From Thermomonospora catenispora (GTDB lineage Bacteria > Actinomycetota > Actinomycetes > Streptosporangiales > Streptosporangiaceae), in the NCBI RefSeq assembly GCF_006363815.1, contig NZ_RRYT01000021.1, forward strand, positions 18,572-82,571: 64,000 bases of DNA, in the 5' to 3' direction. A model generated the notes under the pieces. That model did no database searches, had not been told where the DNA came from, and saw only the letters and a list, made by a program, of their open reading frames with translations. Position 1 is the stretch's first letter; every line of letters starts with the position of its first letter. Positions 38,996-47,459 of the stretch are shown here, piece by piece. The translations under genes were made by a program, and so were the position numbers.

Positions 38996-40723
38996 ATGAG
39001 CACCGCCTACGGGCTGACCGCGGTGTCGCTGGTGGTGGCGGCGACCGTGCTGATCGGGATGTTCGGGCTGCGGATCTCGCGGACCACCTCGGACTTCTAT
39101 GTGGCGTCGCGGACGGTCTCGCCGCTGCGGAACGCCTCGGCGATCGGCGGGGAGTATCTGTCGGCGGCCTCCTTCCTGGGGATCGCCGGGCTGATCCTGG
39201 CCTACGGGGCGGACATGCTGTGGCTGCCGGTCGGCTGGACCGGCGGCTACCTGGTGCTGCTGGTGCTGGTCTCCGCGCCGCTGCGCCGCTCGGGCGCCTA
39301 CACGCTGCCGGACTTCGCCGAGGCGCGGCTGGAGTCGATGACGGTGCGGCGGGTCACCAGCGTGCTGGCCGTCCTCATCGGCTGGCTGTACCTGATGCCG
39401 CAGCTGCAGAGCGCGGGACTGGTGCTGCGCACCGCCGCGGGCACCCCGGTGTGGGTGGGGACGGTGCTCGTCGCCGTCGTCGTGACCATCAACGTGCTCT
39501 CCGGCGGCATGCGCAGCATCACGATGGTGCAGGCGTTCCAGTACTGGCTGAAGCTGACCGCGCTGGCCGTGCCGGTGCTGTTCCTGCTGATCGCCTGGCG
39601 GCAGGACGCCGCCCCCGGGCTCGGCGGCGACGCCCCGCCGACGTTCCCCGAGCGCACCACCGTGTCGATCGGCACGGACGTCACCGTGCGGGTGCCCGCC
39701 CCGGTCACCGTCGAGGTCCGCGGCCGGGTGGACGGGGCCGGGCGCGCCGGGCCGCTCACCCTGACGGCGGGGGAGCACACCGTCGCCCGCGACACCGTCG
39801 TCACGTTCCCGGCGGGCGCGGCGGTGCCGCACGTGGCGGACCTGCCGGTGCGCACCGACGCCGAGTGGCTGCGGCCGCTGGCCGGGCGCGAGTACCCGAT
39901 GTACGCGACCTACTCGCTGATCCTGGCCACCTTTCTGGGCACCATGGGCCTGCCGCACGTGCTGGTGCGCTTCTACACCAACCCCGACGGCCGGGCCGCG
40001 CGCCGCACGACGGTGCTGGTGCTCGGCCTGCTCGGCGCGTTCTACCTGCTGCCCGCGCTGTACGGGGCGCTCGGCCGGATCTACGCCCCCGAGCTGCTGA
40101 TGACCGGCCGGACCGACGCGGTGGTGCTGACCCTGCCGGGGCGGCTGATCGGCGGCACGCTCGGCGACCTGCTCGGCGCGCTGGTCACCGCGGGCGCGGT
40201 GGCGGCGTTCCTGTCCACCTCCTCGGGGCTGGCGGTGTCGGTGGCCGGGGTGATCGCACAGGACCTCATGCACGGCGGGGTGCGGTCGTTCCGGGTGGCG
40301 ACGCTGCTGGCGCTGCTCGTCCCGCTGGGGCTGGCGCTGTCGGTGCGGGCGCTGGCGGTGGCGGACGTGGTGGGGCTGGCGTTCGCGCTGGCCGCCTCGA
40401 CCTTCTGCCCGCTGCTGGTGCTGGGCATCTGGTGGCGGCGGCTGACCGTGGCGGGGGCGCTGGCCGGGCTGATCGTCGGCGGCGGGCTGGCGGGCACGGC
40501 CGTGGCGTGGACGATCATCGGCGGGCCGCCCGGCGGACTGGCCGGGGCGCTGCTGGCCCAGCCGGCCGCCTGGACGGTGCCCGCCGCGTTCGCCGTGATG
40601 ATCGGGGTTTCGCTGATCACCCCGCGCAGCGTGCCCGCCGGGGTGGCGCGCACCATGGTCCGGTTGCACACCCCCGAGACGCTGGCCGTCGACCGGGGGA
40701 CCTGGCACCCCAAGGGGGCGTGA
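38996..40723 (+). CDS. Sodium:solute symporter (cation acetate symporter-like), with insertion
   Basis: Sodium-coupled transporter of the SSS family, 575 residues, about 13 membrane helices, probably importing acetate, pyruvate or another short carboxylate. Family signatures: TTSDFYVASRTVSPLRNASA, GEYLSAASFLGIAGLILAYG, and STSSGLAVSVAGVIAQDLMH. Odd feature: between residues about 205 and 300 lies a soluble, strand-rich insertion (FPERTTVSIGTDVTVRVPAP, LTAGEHTVARDTVVTFPAGA) not found in ordinary ActP proteins and facing outside if the topology is standard. Start ATG 38996, 45 bases after the small membrane protein. Likely controlled by the LytS/LytTR pair. Confidence 0.92.
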   Translation: MSTAYGLTAVSLVVAATVLIGMFGLRISRTTSDFYVASRTVSPLRNASAIGGEYLSAASFLGIAGLILAYGADMLWLPVGWTGGYLVLLVLVSAPLRRSGAYTLPDFAEARLESMTVRRVTSVLAVLIGWLYLMPQLQSAGLVLRTAAGTPVWVGTVLVAVVVTINVLSGGMRSITMVQAFQYWLKLTALAVPVLFLLIAWRQDAAPGLGGDAPPTFPERTTVSIGTDVTVRVPAPVTVEVRGRVDGAGRAGPLTLTAGEHTVARDTVVTFPAGAAVPHVADLPVRTDAEWLRPLAGREYPMYATYSLILATFLGTMGLPHVLVRFYTNPDGRAARRTTVLVLGLLGAFYLLPALYGALGRIYAPELLMTGRTDAVVLTLPGRLIGGTLGDLLGALVTAGAVAAFLSTSSGLAVSVAGVIAQDLMHGGVRSFRVATLLALLVPLGLALSVRALAVADVVGLAFALAASTFCPLLVLGIWWRRLTVAGALAGLIVGGGLAGTAVAWTIIGGPPGGLAGALLAQPAAWTVPAAFAVMIGVSLITPRSVPAGVARTMVRLHTPETLAVDRGTWHPKGA

Positions 40724-40726
40724 CGA

Positions 40727-41668
40727 TCAGGGGTGCGGGGTCGGTCCGGGCGGCGGCAGGTGGCCCGGAGGCGGCGGAGGGGCGTGGCCGGACTGCGGAT
40801 CGGGCGCGGCGGGCGGCGGGAGGTGGCCCGGCTGCTGCGCGGAGGCGGCGGGCGAGGGGGCGTACCCGGGCTGTCCGGGCTGCGGGGCGGGAGGCGCGCC
40901 CGCGGAGGAGTCCTGCGGGGCGGCCCTGCGGCCCAGCCGGCGCGCCCCCTCCACGGCCGCCTGCGCCATCCCCGCCGCGGTGCGCAGCACTGCGGCGGGC
41001 TCCACCACCGTGCCGCCCACCCGGTCGGCCAGCGTGCGGCGCCGGCCGCCCAGCATCGGCAGCGCGTTGAACAGGAACAGCGCCACCGCCGCCGCCCACA
41101 CCACGAACGACAGCAGGAACTGCCCGAGCAGCAACAGAATGCAGGCCACCGAGTACAGGCCGCTCTCCGACGCCGTGGTGACGAGCGCCCGCAGCAGCGA
41201 GCGCCTGACCCCGGGACGGGTGCCGTGCGTGCTGCGCACCCGCAGCCCCAACAGCCCCTTGCCCAGGGTCCGCCCGGCGAACTGCACGGTGGCGAACTGG
41301 TACAGCAGCTGCAGCACGATCAGCGCCGCGAAGCCCTGCACGACGATGTCGACCGCCCCGCCCCACACGCTCTCTCCGGTGGCGCGGGCGACGCCGGCCA
41401 GGTCTCCCTGGGAGCTGAGCAATTCGAAGACGCCGGTGGTCGCCGCCTTGAGCGCCCCCTGCGTGCTGATGTAGTCGACCAGCCGGGTGTAGGTGAGGAA
41501 CCCGAGGCCGGCCACGAACGCCGCCACGACCAGCGCATCGATCAGCCAGGCGGCGAACCTGCGTCCCAGGGGCGCGACGGCCGGGGCCTCGGGGGACGAC
41601 TGCGGGGGGACGGGGGACGGATTCGGCGCGCCCGGAAAAGGGCCGCCGGGAGAGGGAGTGCCGTACAA
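40727..41668 (-). CDS. RDD-family membrane protein
   Basis: A 313-residue protein with an RDD domain: LGRRFAAWLIDALVVAAFVA at about 34-53 (the Arg/Asp signature), then three further hydrophobic segments including ASESGLYSVACILLLLGQFL. A Pro-rich N-terminal tail (GGPFPGAPNPSPVPPQSSPE) and a long Pro/Gln-rich C-terminal tail (about 255-313) flank the domain, and are presumably cytoplasmic. Function in RDD proteins is mostly unknown; some act in transport or membrane stress. It converges with the symporter gene, their stops only three bases apart. Confidence 0.87.
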   Translation of the reverse strand: MYGTPSPGGPFPGAPNPSPVPPQSSPEAPAVAPLGRRFAAWLIDALVVAAFVAGLGFLTYTRLVDYISTQGALKAATTGVFELLSSQGDLAGVARATGESVWGGAVDIVVQGFAALIVLQLLYQFATVQFAGRTLGKGLLGLRVRSTHGTRPGVRRSLLRALVTTASESGLYSVACILLLLGQFLLSFVVWAAAVALFLFNALPMLGGRRRTLADRVGGTVVEPAAVLRTAAGMAQAAVEGARRLGRRAAPQDSSAGAPPAPQPGQPGYAPSPAASAQQPGHLPPPAAPDPQSGHAPPPPPGHLPPPGPTPHP

Positions 41669-41913
41669 GAACGGACCTTTCTGACGCTCGGACGAAAGGG
41701 CGTGATCGAAGACTAACGAAGCGTCCGGCGGGCGGGGCGGGCCGCGGGAGCACCGTCCGGAATCGGCCTCCTCCGCACGGCCGGCCCCCGCGGCATGCCG
41801 TTCGTCGCACGGATTCGACCGTTCACCGATCGCGCGCGGCGGATCGGCGCAGCCGCCCGGCGGCTCACCGCAGCCCGGCGCCAGCCCCCTCCACGCGCGG
41901 GGCGGAGGCTCCT

Positions 41914-41949
41914 TACCGTGACGTGACCCCCGTCACAGCCGAGGAGGGA
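41914..41949 (+). promoter_or_regulatory. Promoter with Crp-like palindrome before DUF485-symporter unit
   Basis: TACCGT (41914-41919) as -10, then GTGA-cccccg-TCAC (41923-41936; extended CGTGACCCCCGTCACA) in the position of the transcription start, then the strong ribosome site GAGGAGGGA (41941-41949). The spacing matches the Crp/GlxR consensus TGTGA-N6-TCACA, so cAMP-dependent control of acetate uptake is plausible. Confidence 0.5.
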
Positions 41950-41953
41950 ACCC

Positions 41954-42292
41954 GTGACCGTCGATAAAGAAGCCGACGGCGTGCAGACGCCGTATGAGCG
42001 GGTGCAGCGCACACCCGAATTCCAAGAGCTCCGGCGCCGCTTCCGCGCCTTCGCGTTCCCGGCCACCGTGGCCTTCCTGGCCTGGTACCTGCTGTACGTG
42101 GTGCTCTCGGGCTGGGCCCGCGGCTTCATGGGCACCCAGGTGATCGGGTTCATCAACGTGGCGCTGATCTTCGGCCTGCTGCAGTTCGCGTCCACGTTCC
42201 TGATCGCCTGGCTGTACTCCCGGCACGCCGAGCGCACGCTCGACCCGATGGCCGCCGACCTGGCCGCCCAGGTGGAAGGAGCCCCCAAGTGA
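41954..42292 (+). CDS. DUF485 small subunit of acetate/monocarboxylate symporter
   Basis: Small two-helix membrane protein (112 residues) of the DUF485 family, which accompanies ActP/MctP-type symporters and is needed for or modulates their activity. Typical sequence: YERVQRTPEFQELRRRFRAF, then FPATVAFLAWYLLYVVLSGW (helix 1), MGTQVIGFINVALIFGLLQF (helix 2) and YSRHAERTLDPMAADLAAQV. GTG start with a near-perfect GAGGAGGGA four to five bases upstream. Its stop overlaps the symporter start by four bases (GTGA). Confidence 0.93.
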   Translation: MTVDKEADGVQTPYERVQRTPEFQELRRRFRAFAFPATVAFLAWYLLYVVLSGWARGFMGTQVIGFINVALIFGLLQFASTFLIAWLYSRHAERTLDPMAADLAAQVEGAPK

Positions 42293-43899
42293 GCCACGAG
42301 ACCCTGGCGATCGTGCTGTTCCTGGTGTTCGTCGGCGCCACGCTGGCGATCACCGTCTGGGCCGGCCGGCAGACCAAGAGCGCCTCGGACTTCTACGCCG
42401 GCGGCCGGTCGTTCTCCGGGGTGCAGAACGGGCTGGCGATCGGCGGCGACTACATGTCGGCCGCCTCGTTCCTCGGCATCGCCGGCATGATCGCGCTCTA
42501 CGGCTACGACGGCTTCCTGTACTCCATCGGCTTCCTGGTGGCCTGGCTGGTGGCACTGCTGCTGGTCGCCGAGCTGATGCGCAACTCCGGCAAGTACACC
42601 ATGGCGGACGTGCTGGCCTTCCGGATGAGCCCGCGCCCGGTGCGCACCGCCGCCGGAGTGTCCACCATCACCGTGTCGATCTTCTACCTGCTGGCCCAGA
42701 TGGTCGGCGCGGGCGCGCTGGTGGCGCTGCTGTTCGGCTTCACCTCCGAGTTCGCCAAGGGCGCCACCATCGTGCTGGTCGGCGCGCTGATGATCATCTA
42801 CGTGACGGTCGGCGGCATGAAGGGCACCACCTGGGTGCAGATCATCAAGGCCGTGCTGCTGATGGGCGGCGCCACCCTGGTGACCCTGCTGGTGCTGGCC
42901 AAGTTCGGGTTCAACCTCTCCACCCTGCTGCGGGACGCGGCCGAGCAGAGCGGCAAGGGCGAAGCGTTCCTGGAGCCCGGCCTGCGGTACGCCACCGACG
43001 AGCAGGGGCTGACCGGCAAGCTGGACCTGATCAGCCTCGGGCTGGCGCTGGTGCTGGGCACCGCCGGCCTGCCGCACATCCTGATCCGCTTCTACACCGT
43101 CCCCACCGCCCGCGACGCCCGCAAGTCGGTGCTGTGGGGCATCGGCCTCATCGGCGCGTTCTACCTGCTCACCCTGGTGCTCGGGTTCGGCGCCGCCGCC
43201 CTGGTGGGCAGCAAGGCGATCGCCGAGGCCAACCCGGCCGGCAACACCGCCGCGCCGCAGCTGGCCCAGGAGATCGGCGAGCGGATCTTCGGCGAGGTGG
43301 GCGGCACCGTGCTGCTGGCGGTGATCGCCGCGGTGGCGTTCGCGACCATCCTCGCCGTGGTGGCCGGCCTCACCCTCGCCTCGTCCTCCTCCTTCGCCCA
43401 CGACCTGTACGCGCACGTGTTCCGGCGCGGCCAGGCCACCGAGGCCGAGGAGGTCCGGGTCGCCCGGATCGCCGCGCTGGTGATCGGCGCGGTGTCGATC
43501 GTGCTCGGCATCTTCGCCCAGCGCCTGAACGTGGCCTTCCTGGTGGCGCTGGCGTTCGCGGTGGCCGCCTCCGGGAACCTGCCCGCGATCCTCTACAGCC
43601 TGTTCTGGAAGAGGTTCAACACCGCGGGCGCGGTCGCGGCCATCTACGGGGGTCTGGGGTCGGCCGTGCTGCTGGTGTTCTTCTCCCCGGTGGTCTCCGG
43701 CTCCGAGAAGGCCCTGTTCACCGGTGCGGACTGGGCCGTCTTCCCGCTGGAGAACCCCGGCATCGTCTCGATCCCGATCGGCTTCCTGTGCGGCTGGCTC
43801 GGCACCGTGCTCAGCAAGGAGTTCAACGCCGCCAAGTACGCCGAGATCGAGGTCCGTTCCCTCACCGGCGCGGGTGCCGAGCGGGCCGCCTCCCACTAG
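42289..43899 (+). CDS. actP: Cation acetate symporter (ActP/MctP-like)
   Basis: Sodium-coupled acetate/monocarboxylate importer of the SSS family, 536 residues with about 13 membrane helices. Hallmarks: KSASDFYAGGRSFSGVQNGL, GGDYMSAASFLGIAGMIALY, GTAGLPHILIRFYTVPTARD and ASSSSFAHDLYAHVFRRGQ. It differs from the symporter at 38996 in lacking the strand-rich insertion, and has instead a shorter outside loop (DAAEQSGKGEAFLEPGLRYA). Co-translated with its DUF485 partner. The presence of two SSS transporters within 5 kb, under different promoters, suggests different substrates or conditions. Confidence 0.95.
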   Translation: MSHETLAIVLFLVFVGATLAITVWAGRQTKSASDFYAGGRSFSGVQNGLAIGGDYMSAASFLGIAGMIALYGYDGFLYSIGFLVAWLVALLLVAELMRNSGKYTMADVLAFRMSPRPVRTAAGVSTITVSIFYLLAQMVGAGALVALLFGFTSEFAKGATIVLVGALMIIYVTVGGMKGTTWVQIIKAVLLMGGATLVTLLVLAKFGFNLSTLLRDAAEQSGKGEAFLEPGLRYATDEQGLTGKLDLISLGLALVLGTAGLPHILIRFYTVPTARDARKSVLWGIGLIGAFYLLTLVLGFGAAALVGSKAIAEANPAGNTAAPQLAQEIGERIFGEVGGTVLLAVIAAVAFATILAVVAGLTLASSSSFAHDLYAHVFRRGQATEAEEVRVARIAALVIGAVSIVLGIFAQRLNVAFLVALAFAVAASGNLPAILYSLFWKRFNTAGAVAAIYGGLGSAVLLVFFSPVVSGSEKALFTGADWAVFPLENPGIVSIPIGFLCGWLGTVLSKEFNAAKYAEIEVRSLTGAGAERAASH

Positions 43900-43964
43900 G
43901 TGAAGACCTCCGGTCCCGTCCCCCATCCCGGTGGCGCCCGGCGAGGACGGGACCGGCGGACGAC

Positions 43965-43998
43965 GGGGCCGTCCCCGCCGCAGGCCGGGGACGGCCCC
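43965..43998 (+). terminator. Terminator after actP-like gene
   Basis: Perfect 13-bp stem (43965-43977 with 43986-43998), 8-base loop, followed by TT. Confidence 0.65.
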
Positions 43999-44036
43999 TT
44001 GGCGTCCCCGGCCTGCGGCCGGCTCGGCGGAAAGCC

Positions 44037-44063
44037 CGCCCCCGCCCGGCCCGGGCGGGGGCG
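44037..44063 (-). terminator. Terminator after the liv operon
   Basis: Inverted repeat CGCCCCCGCCCGG/CCGGGCGGGGGCG around a single central base, nine bases past the binding-protein stop on the minus strand. The physical loop would be about 3-5 bases. Confidence 0.6.
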
Positions 44064-44071
44064 GAGGGGGA

Positions 44072-45343
44072 TCAGAAGGTGCCGACCGGGACCTGGTAGT
44101 TCTTGGCCAGCTCGGACTCGGTGGCCTCCTGGACGGTCACCACTCCGCCGGGCGCGCCCTTCTTGGGCTGGGTGATGTAGGTCTTACGGGTGGCGGGCTT
44201 GTCCCAGTAGGAGAAGTCCATCGGGGTGCCCAGACCGTCGTCGAAGGCGTTGCGGGACCGGTGCGCCTTGATCAGGCCCTCCCGGGTGAGGTCCTTGGCC
44301 TCGCAGGCCTTCTTCAGCGCCTCGGTGACGATCTTGGCGCCGCCGTACCCGTTGACCACGCCGCTGTCCAGCGGCTGGCCGGGGTACTTCTTGGAGTAGT
44401 CGTCGGCCAGCTTCTTCATCGCCGGCAGGTCGGAGCTCATCGGGGCGCCGGCGGTGGCGATGAAGAAGCCCTGGGCCAGCGCCGGCGCGGCCGCGGTGTC
44501 CAGCAGCTGCGGCGAGAACGCCGAGTTGCTGCCCAGGATCGGCTGCTTCATCCCGCGGGAGCGGGCGATGCCGGCCAGCGAGGCCGCCTGCCGGGGACCG
44601 GCGCTGATCAGGATCGCCTTGACGCCGGCCTGGTTGAGCGCGGCGACCTGCGAGCTCATGTCGTTGTCGGTCGCCTTGATCTTCTGCTCGACGATGGTCA
44701 GGTTGTTGTGCTGGGCGGCGTACTTGGCGCCGCGCAGCGCCGACTCCCCGTAGTCGCCCTCGAAGTAGACGTGGCCGATCTTGTCACCAGACTTGATCAT
44801 CTTCTTGTCCAGCATCCACTGGATGCCGTTGATCATGTCCACGTCGTAGGTGGTGCCGGTGACCTGGATGTACTGGTTGCCCAGCAGCGCGGTGGTCCAG
44901 GCGCTCGGGATGGTGAAGATCTTGTCGGACTCGATCCGCTGCTTGACCGCGCTGACCATCGGGGAGCCGAGGAAGTGCGGCAGAGCCAGCACCGAGCCAC
45001 TCAGCTCGCTGTAGATCGACACGGCCTTCTGCGGGTCGTAGCCGTGGTCGCGGACCACCGCCTCGATGGTCCGACCGCAGATCCCGCCGGCCTTGTTGAT
45101 CTCCTCGAAGTGCAGCTGCTGGGCGTTGGTGATGCTCTTGCCCAGCGGGGCGTACACGCCGGTCAGGTCGGTGGCCAGACCGAGCTTGATGGTCTTGTCG
45201 GTCACGCCCGGCCCCTGCTTGACCCCGTCGGCACCGGTTCCGCCGGAGCCGCCGGTGGCCTTGCCACTGCCGCAGCCGGCCGTCGCGGCGGCCAGCACCA
45301 GCGCGGTGAGCGACACCGCCGTCTTGCGCAGAGAGGACTTCAT
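44072..45343 (-). CDS. livK: Branched-chain amino-acid-type ABC transporter binding lipoprotein
   Basis: Extracytoplasmic solute-binding lipoprotein (423 residues) feeding the LivHMGF permease. Signal peptide with lipobox ATAGC near residue 23, then a Gly/Ser linker and a type I periplasmic-binding-protein (Leu/Ile/Val) fold: IKLGLATDLTGVYAPLGKSI, GGICGRTIEAVVRDHGYDP, GDKIGHVYFEGDYGESALRG and INQAGVKAILISAG-like blocks. Ligand could be a branched-chain amino acid, amide, urea or aromatic acid. It is the last gene of the operon; its start overlaps the livM stop by four bases. Confidence 0.92.
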   Translation of the reverse strand: MKSSLRKTAVSLTALVLAAATAGCGSGKATGGSGGTGADGVKQGPGVTDKTIKLGLATDLTGVYAPLGKSITNAQQLHFEEINKAGGICGRTIEAVVRDHGYDPQKAVSIYSELSGSVLALPHFLGSPMVSAVKQRIESDKIFTIPSAWTTALLGNQYIQVTGTTYDVDMINGIQWMLDKKMIKSGDKIGHVYFEGDYGESALRGAKYAAQHNNLTIVEQKIKATDNDMSSQVAALNQAGVKAILISAGPRQAASLAGIARSRGMKQPILGSNSAFSPQLLDTAAAPALAQGFFIATAGAPMSSDLPAMKKLADDYSKKYPGQPLDSGVVNGYGGAKIVTEALKKACEAKDLTREGLIKAHRSRNAFDDGLGTPMDFSYWDKPATRKTYITQPKKGAPGGVVTVQEATESELAKNYQVPVGTF

Positions 45344-46458
45344 GCTGGTTGCTCCTCAGGTTCCATTCGGGGAGAAGGGGTGGACTTGCGGCGGGCGGCG
45401 GTGGACGCGCGCAGGCGTTGCCACAGCCCCATGAGCCCGCCGGGAAGGAAGAGCACGACGGCGACGACGATGGCGCCGTAGAGGATGCGGGACGCCTCGG
45501 CCGGGGAGACTCCCCCCGAGCCGGGCGGGGCGATCAGCGGCAGGCCGTCGGCGTAGCGGGTGAACAGCGGGGGCAGCAGCGACACGAACACCGCCCCGAT
45601 CACCGCTCCGGCGACCGTTCCCAGTCCGCCGATCACGATCATGGCCAGGTACTCCAGGGAGAGCAGCAGCCCGAAGTAGTCCGGCACGGTCCTGCGGAAC
45701 GCCATGGCCAGCAGCACTCCCGCCAGCCCGGCGTACATCGACGAGACCACGAACACCGCGGCGCGGTAGCGGGCCACCGGGACGCCCATCACCCCGGCGG
45801 CGATCTCGTGGTCGCGGATGGTGTTCATCGCCCGGCCGGGGCGGCCGTTCAGGACGCCGCGGGCGATCCAGGCGGCCAGCAGCAGCAGCGCCAGCGCCAG
45901 GAACCACAGCTTCTCCAGCGCCCGGAACGGCACCTGCAGCACCACCAGCTCGGGGGTGTCGGCGAAGCTGAACCCGGCGATCTCCAGCGGCGGCACGTCC
46001 CGTCCGTTGGCGCCGCCGGTCACCGCGTGCGCGTTGTGCAGGATGTGCTGGCCGATGAACACCAGCGCCAGCGAGGCGATGCCCAGGTAGGTGCCGCGCA
46101 GCCGTCCGGCGATGGGGCTGAACAGCCCGCCGGCCAGCCCGGCCAGCAGCACCGCCCCCACCACGGCCAGCCAGGTGGGCAGGCCCAGCCCGGCCAGGCC
46201 GTTCCCGGACTCCCCGGCGAGGTACACGTACCCGTAGGCGCCGACCGCCAGGAAGAACGCGTGCCCCAGGGACAGCTGCCCGGTGGAGCCGGTCAGCAGG
46301 TTCAGCCCGATCGCCCCGATCGCCGCGGCCATCGCGAACACCCCGGCCTGCAGGAAGAACGCCTCGGCGTAGAACGGGACGGCCACCATGACCGCCAGGC
46401 CGACCGCCCAGGCGACCAGCCTCGGCAGGGAGGGCAGGGGGGAGGTGCGCTCAGACAC
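45340..46458 (-). CDS. livM: ABC transporter permease, LivM type
   Basis: Inner-membrane permease (372 residues, about ten helices). Typical LivM pieces: IGLNLLTGSTGQLSLGHAFF, AGRLRGTYLGIASLALVFIG and the EAA-like region GRPGRAMNTIRDHEIAAGVM near residue 212, which contacts the ATPases, followed by YRAAVFVVSSMYAGLAGVLL. The C-terminus runs into a cytoplasmic basic tail (RLRASTAARRKSTPSPRMEP). It overlaps livH upstream by eight bases and the binding-protein gene downstream by four. Confidence 0.93.
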   Translation of the reverse strand: MSERTSPLPSLPRLVAWAVGLAVMVAVPFYAEAFFLQAGVFAMAAAIGAIGLNLLTGSTGQLSLGHAFFLAVGAYGYVYLAGESGNGLAGLGLPTWLAVVGAVLLAGLAGGLFSPIAGRLRGTYLGIASLALVFIGQHILHNAHAVTGGANGRDVPPLEIAGFSFADTPELVVLQVPFRALEKLWFLALALLLLAAWIARGVLNGRPGRAMNTIRDHEIAAGVMGVPVARYRAAVFVVSSMYAGLAGVLLAMAFRRTVPDYFGLLLSLEYLAMIVIGGLGTVAGAVIGAVFVSLLPPLFTRYADGLPLIAPPGSGGVSPAEASRILYGAIVVAVVLFLPGGLMGLWQRLRASTAARRKSTPSPRMEPEEQPA

Positions 46459-47341
46459 GGGCCAGCTCCCTCGTTCCGAACAGTCCGGCCGGCCGGATCA
46501 GCAGGATCACGATCATCACCAGGTACGGGGCGACGTCGCCGAGGCCGCGGCCCAGGAACGTCAGGTCGTTCTGGTAGCCGCTGGCCAGCGACTCGGTCAG
46601 CCCGATGATCAGCCCGCCGACCAGCGCGCCGGTGGTGGAGTCCAGACCGCCCAGGATCGCCGCCGGGAACGCCTTGAGCGCCACCAGCGAGGTCGACCGG
46701 TCCAGCCCGGGGGTGGGGAAGACGGTCAGGAACAGCGCCGCCACCGCGGCCAGCGCCCCGGCGACCGCCCAGGCGGCCAGCGAGACCCGGTTCAACCGCA
46801 CGCCCATCAGCGCGGCGGCCTCCCGGTCCTCGGCGGCCACCCGCATCGCCACGCCCCAGTCGGTGAACCGGAACGCCAGCAGGAAGCAGGTGATCAGGGC
46901 GACCGCGGTCACCAGGGCGGCCAGCCGGGTCTGCGGGACGCTGATCCCGGCGACCTCCACCACCGCGCTCTGCCACGGGTCGCCCATGGACAGCACCTCG
47001 GTGCCGATCTGGCGGGTGAGCTCGGTGGTGATCAGGATGTCCACCCCGATCGTCACGATCGCCAGCACATGGTGGTCGCCGGCCCGGGAGCGGCGCAGCA
47101 CCAGCAGCTCCACCAGCGCCGCGACCGCCGCGGCGATCGCCACCCCCGCCAGCAGCGCCGGCCAGAAGCCCAGCGGGCCGACCAGCTTGGCCACCGCGAA
47201 CCCGCCGACCAGCAGCAGCGAGGCGTGGGCGAAGTTGACCACCTCGGTGGCCTTGAAGATGATCACGAAACCGAGGGCGATCAGCGCGTACACCGAGCCG
47301 ATCGACACCCCGTTGACCAGCAGCTCCGCGAACGTGGTCAC
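46451..47341 (-). CDS. livH: ABC transporter permease, LivH type
   Basis: Inner-membrane permease of 296 residues with eight or so helices. Characteristic: AELLVNGVSIGSVYALIALG at the N-terminus, FKATEVVNFAHASLLLVGG, and the coupling loop RVAAEDREAAALMGVRLNRV. AILGGLDSTTGALVGGLIIG is the usual late LivH motif. GTG start at 47341. It is separated from livG by 118 bases, the only real gap in the operon; this gap holds no gene or clear hairpin. Confidence 0.93.
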   Translation of the reverse strand: MTTFAELLVNGVSIGSVYALIALGFVIIFKATEVVNFAHASLLLVGGFAVAKLVGPLGFWPALLAGVAIAAAVAALVELLVLRRSRAGDHHVLAIVTIGVDILITTELTRQIGTEVLSMGDPWQSAVVEVAGISVPQTRLAALVTAVALITCFLLAFRFTDWGVAMRVAAEDREAAALMGVRLNRVSLAAWAVAGALAAVAALFLTVFPTPGLDRSTSLVALKAFPAAILGGLDSTTGALVGGLIIGLTESLASGYQNDLTFLGRGLGDVAPYLVMIVILLIRPAGLFGTRELARV

Positions 47342-47459
47342 GCGCGCCCCCCGTTCGCCTCCGCGCCGTCGTGACGGGCGCCGTGGCGTCGTGGCGCGCT
47401 CATCCGCTCCTCGCGTCGCGCACCCGCGTCGCGGAACGCGCCGTGCTCGTGCGGCTCAC

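Noticed and set aside
41713..43926. Long minus-strand open frame (737 codons) opposite the DUF485-actP genes
   Set aside because: Composition is low-complexity His/Gln/Gly/Arg-rich, as expected for the shadow of a GC-rich gene; the plus-strand genes are clear families.
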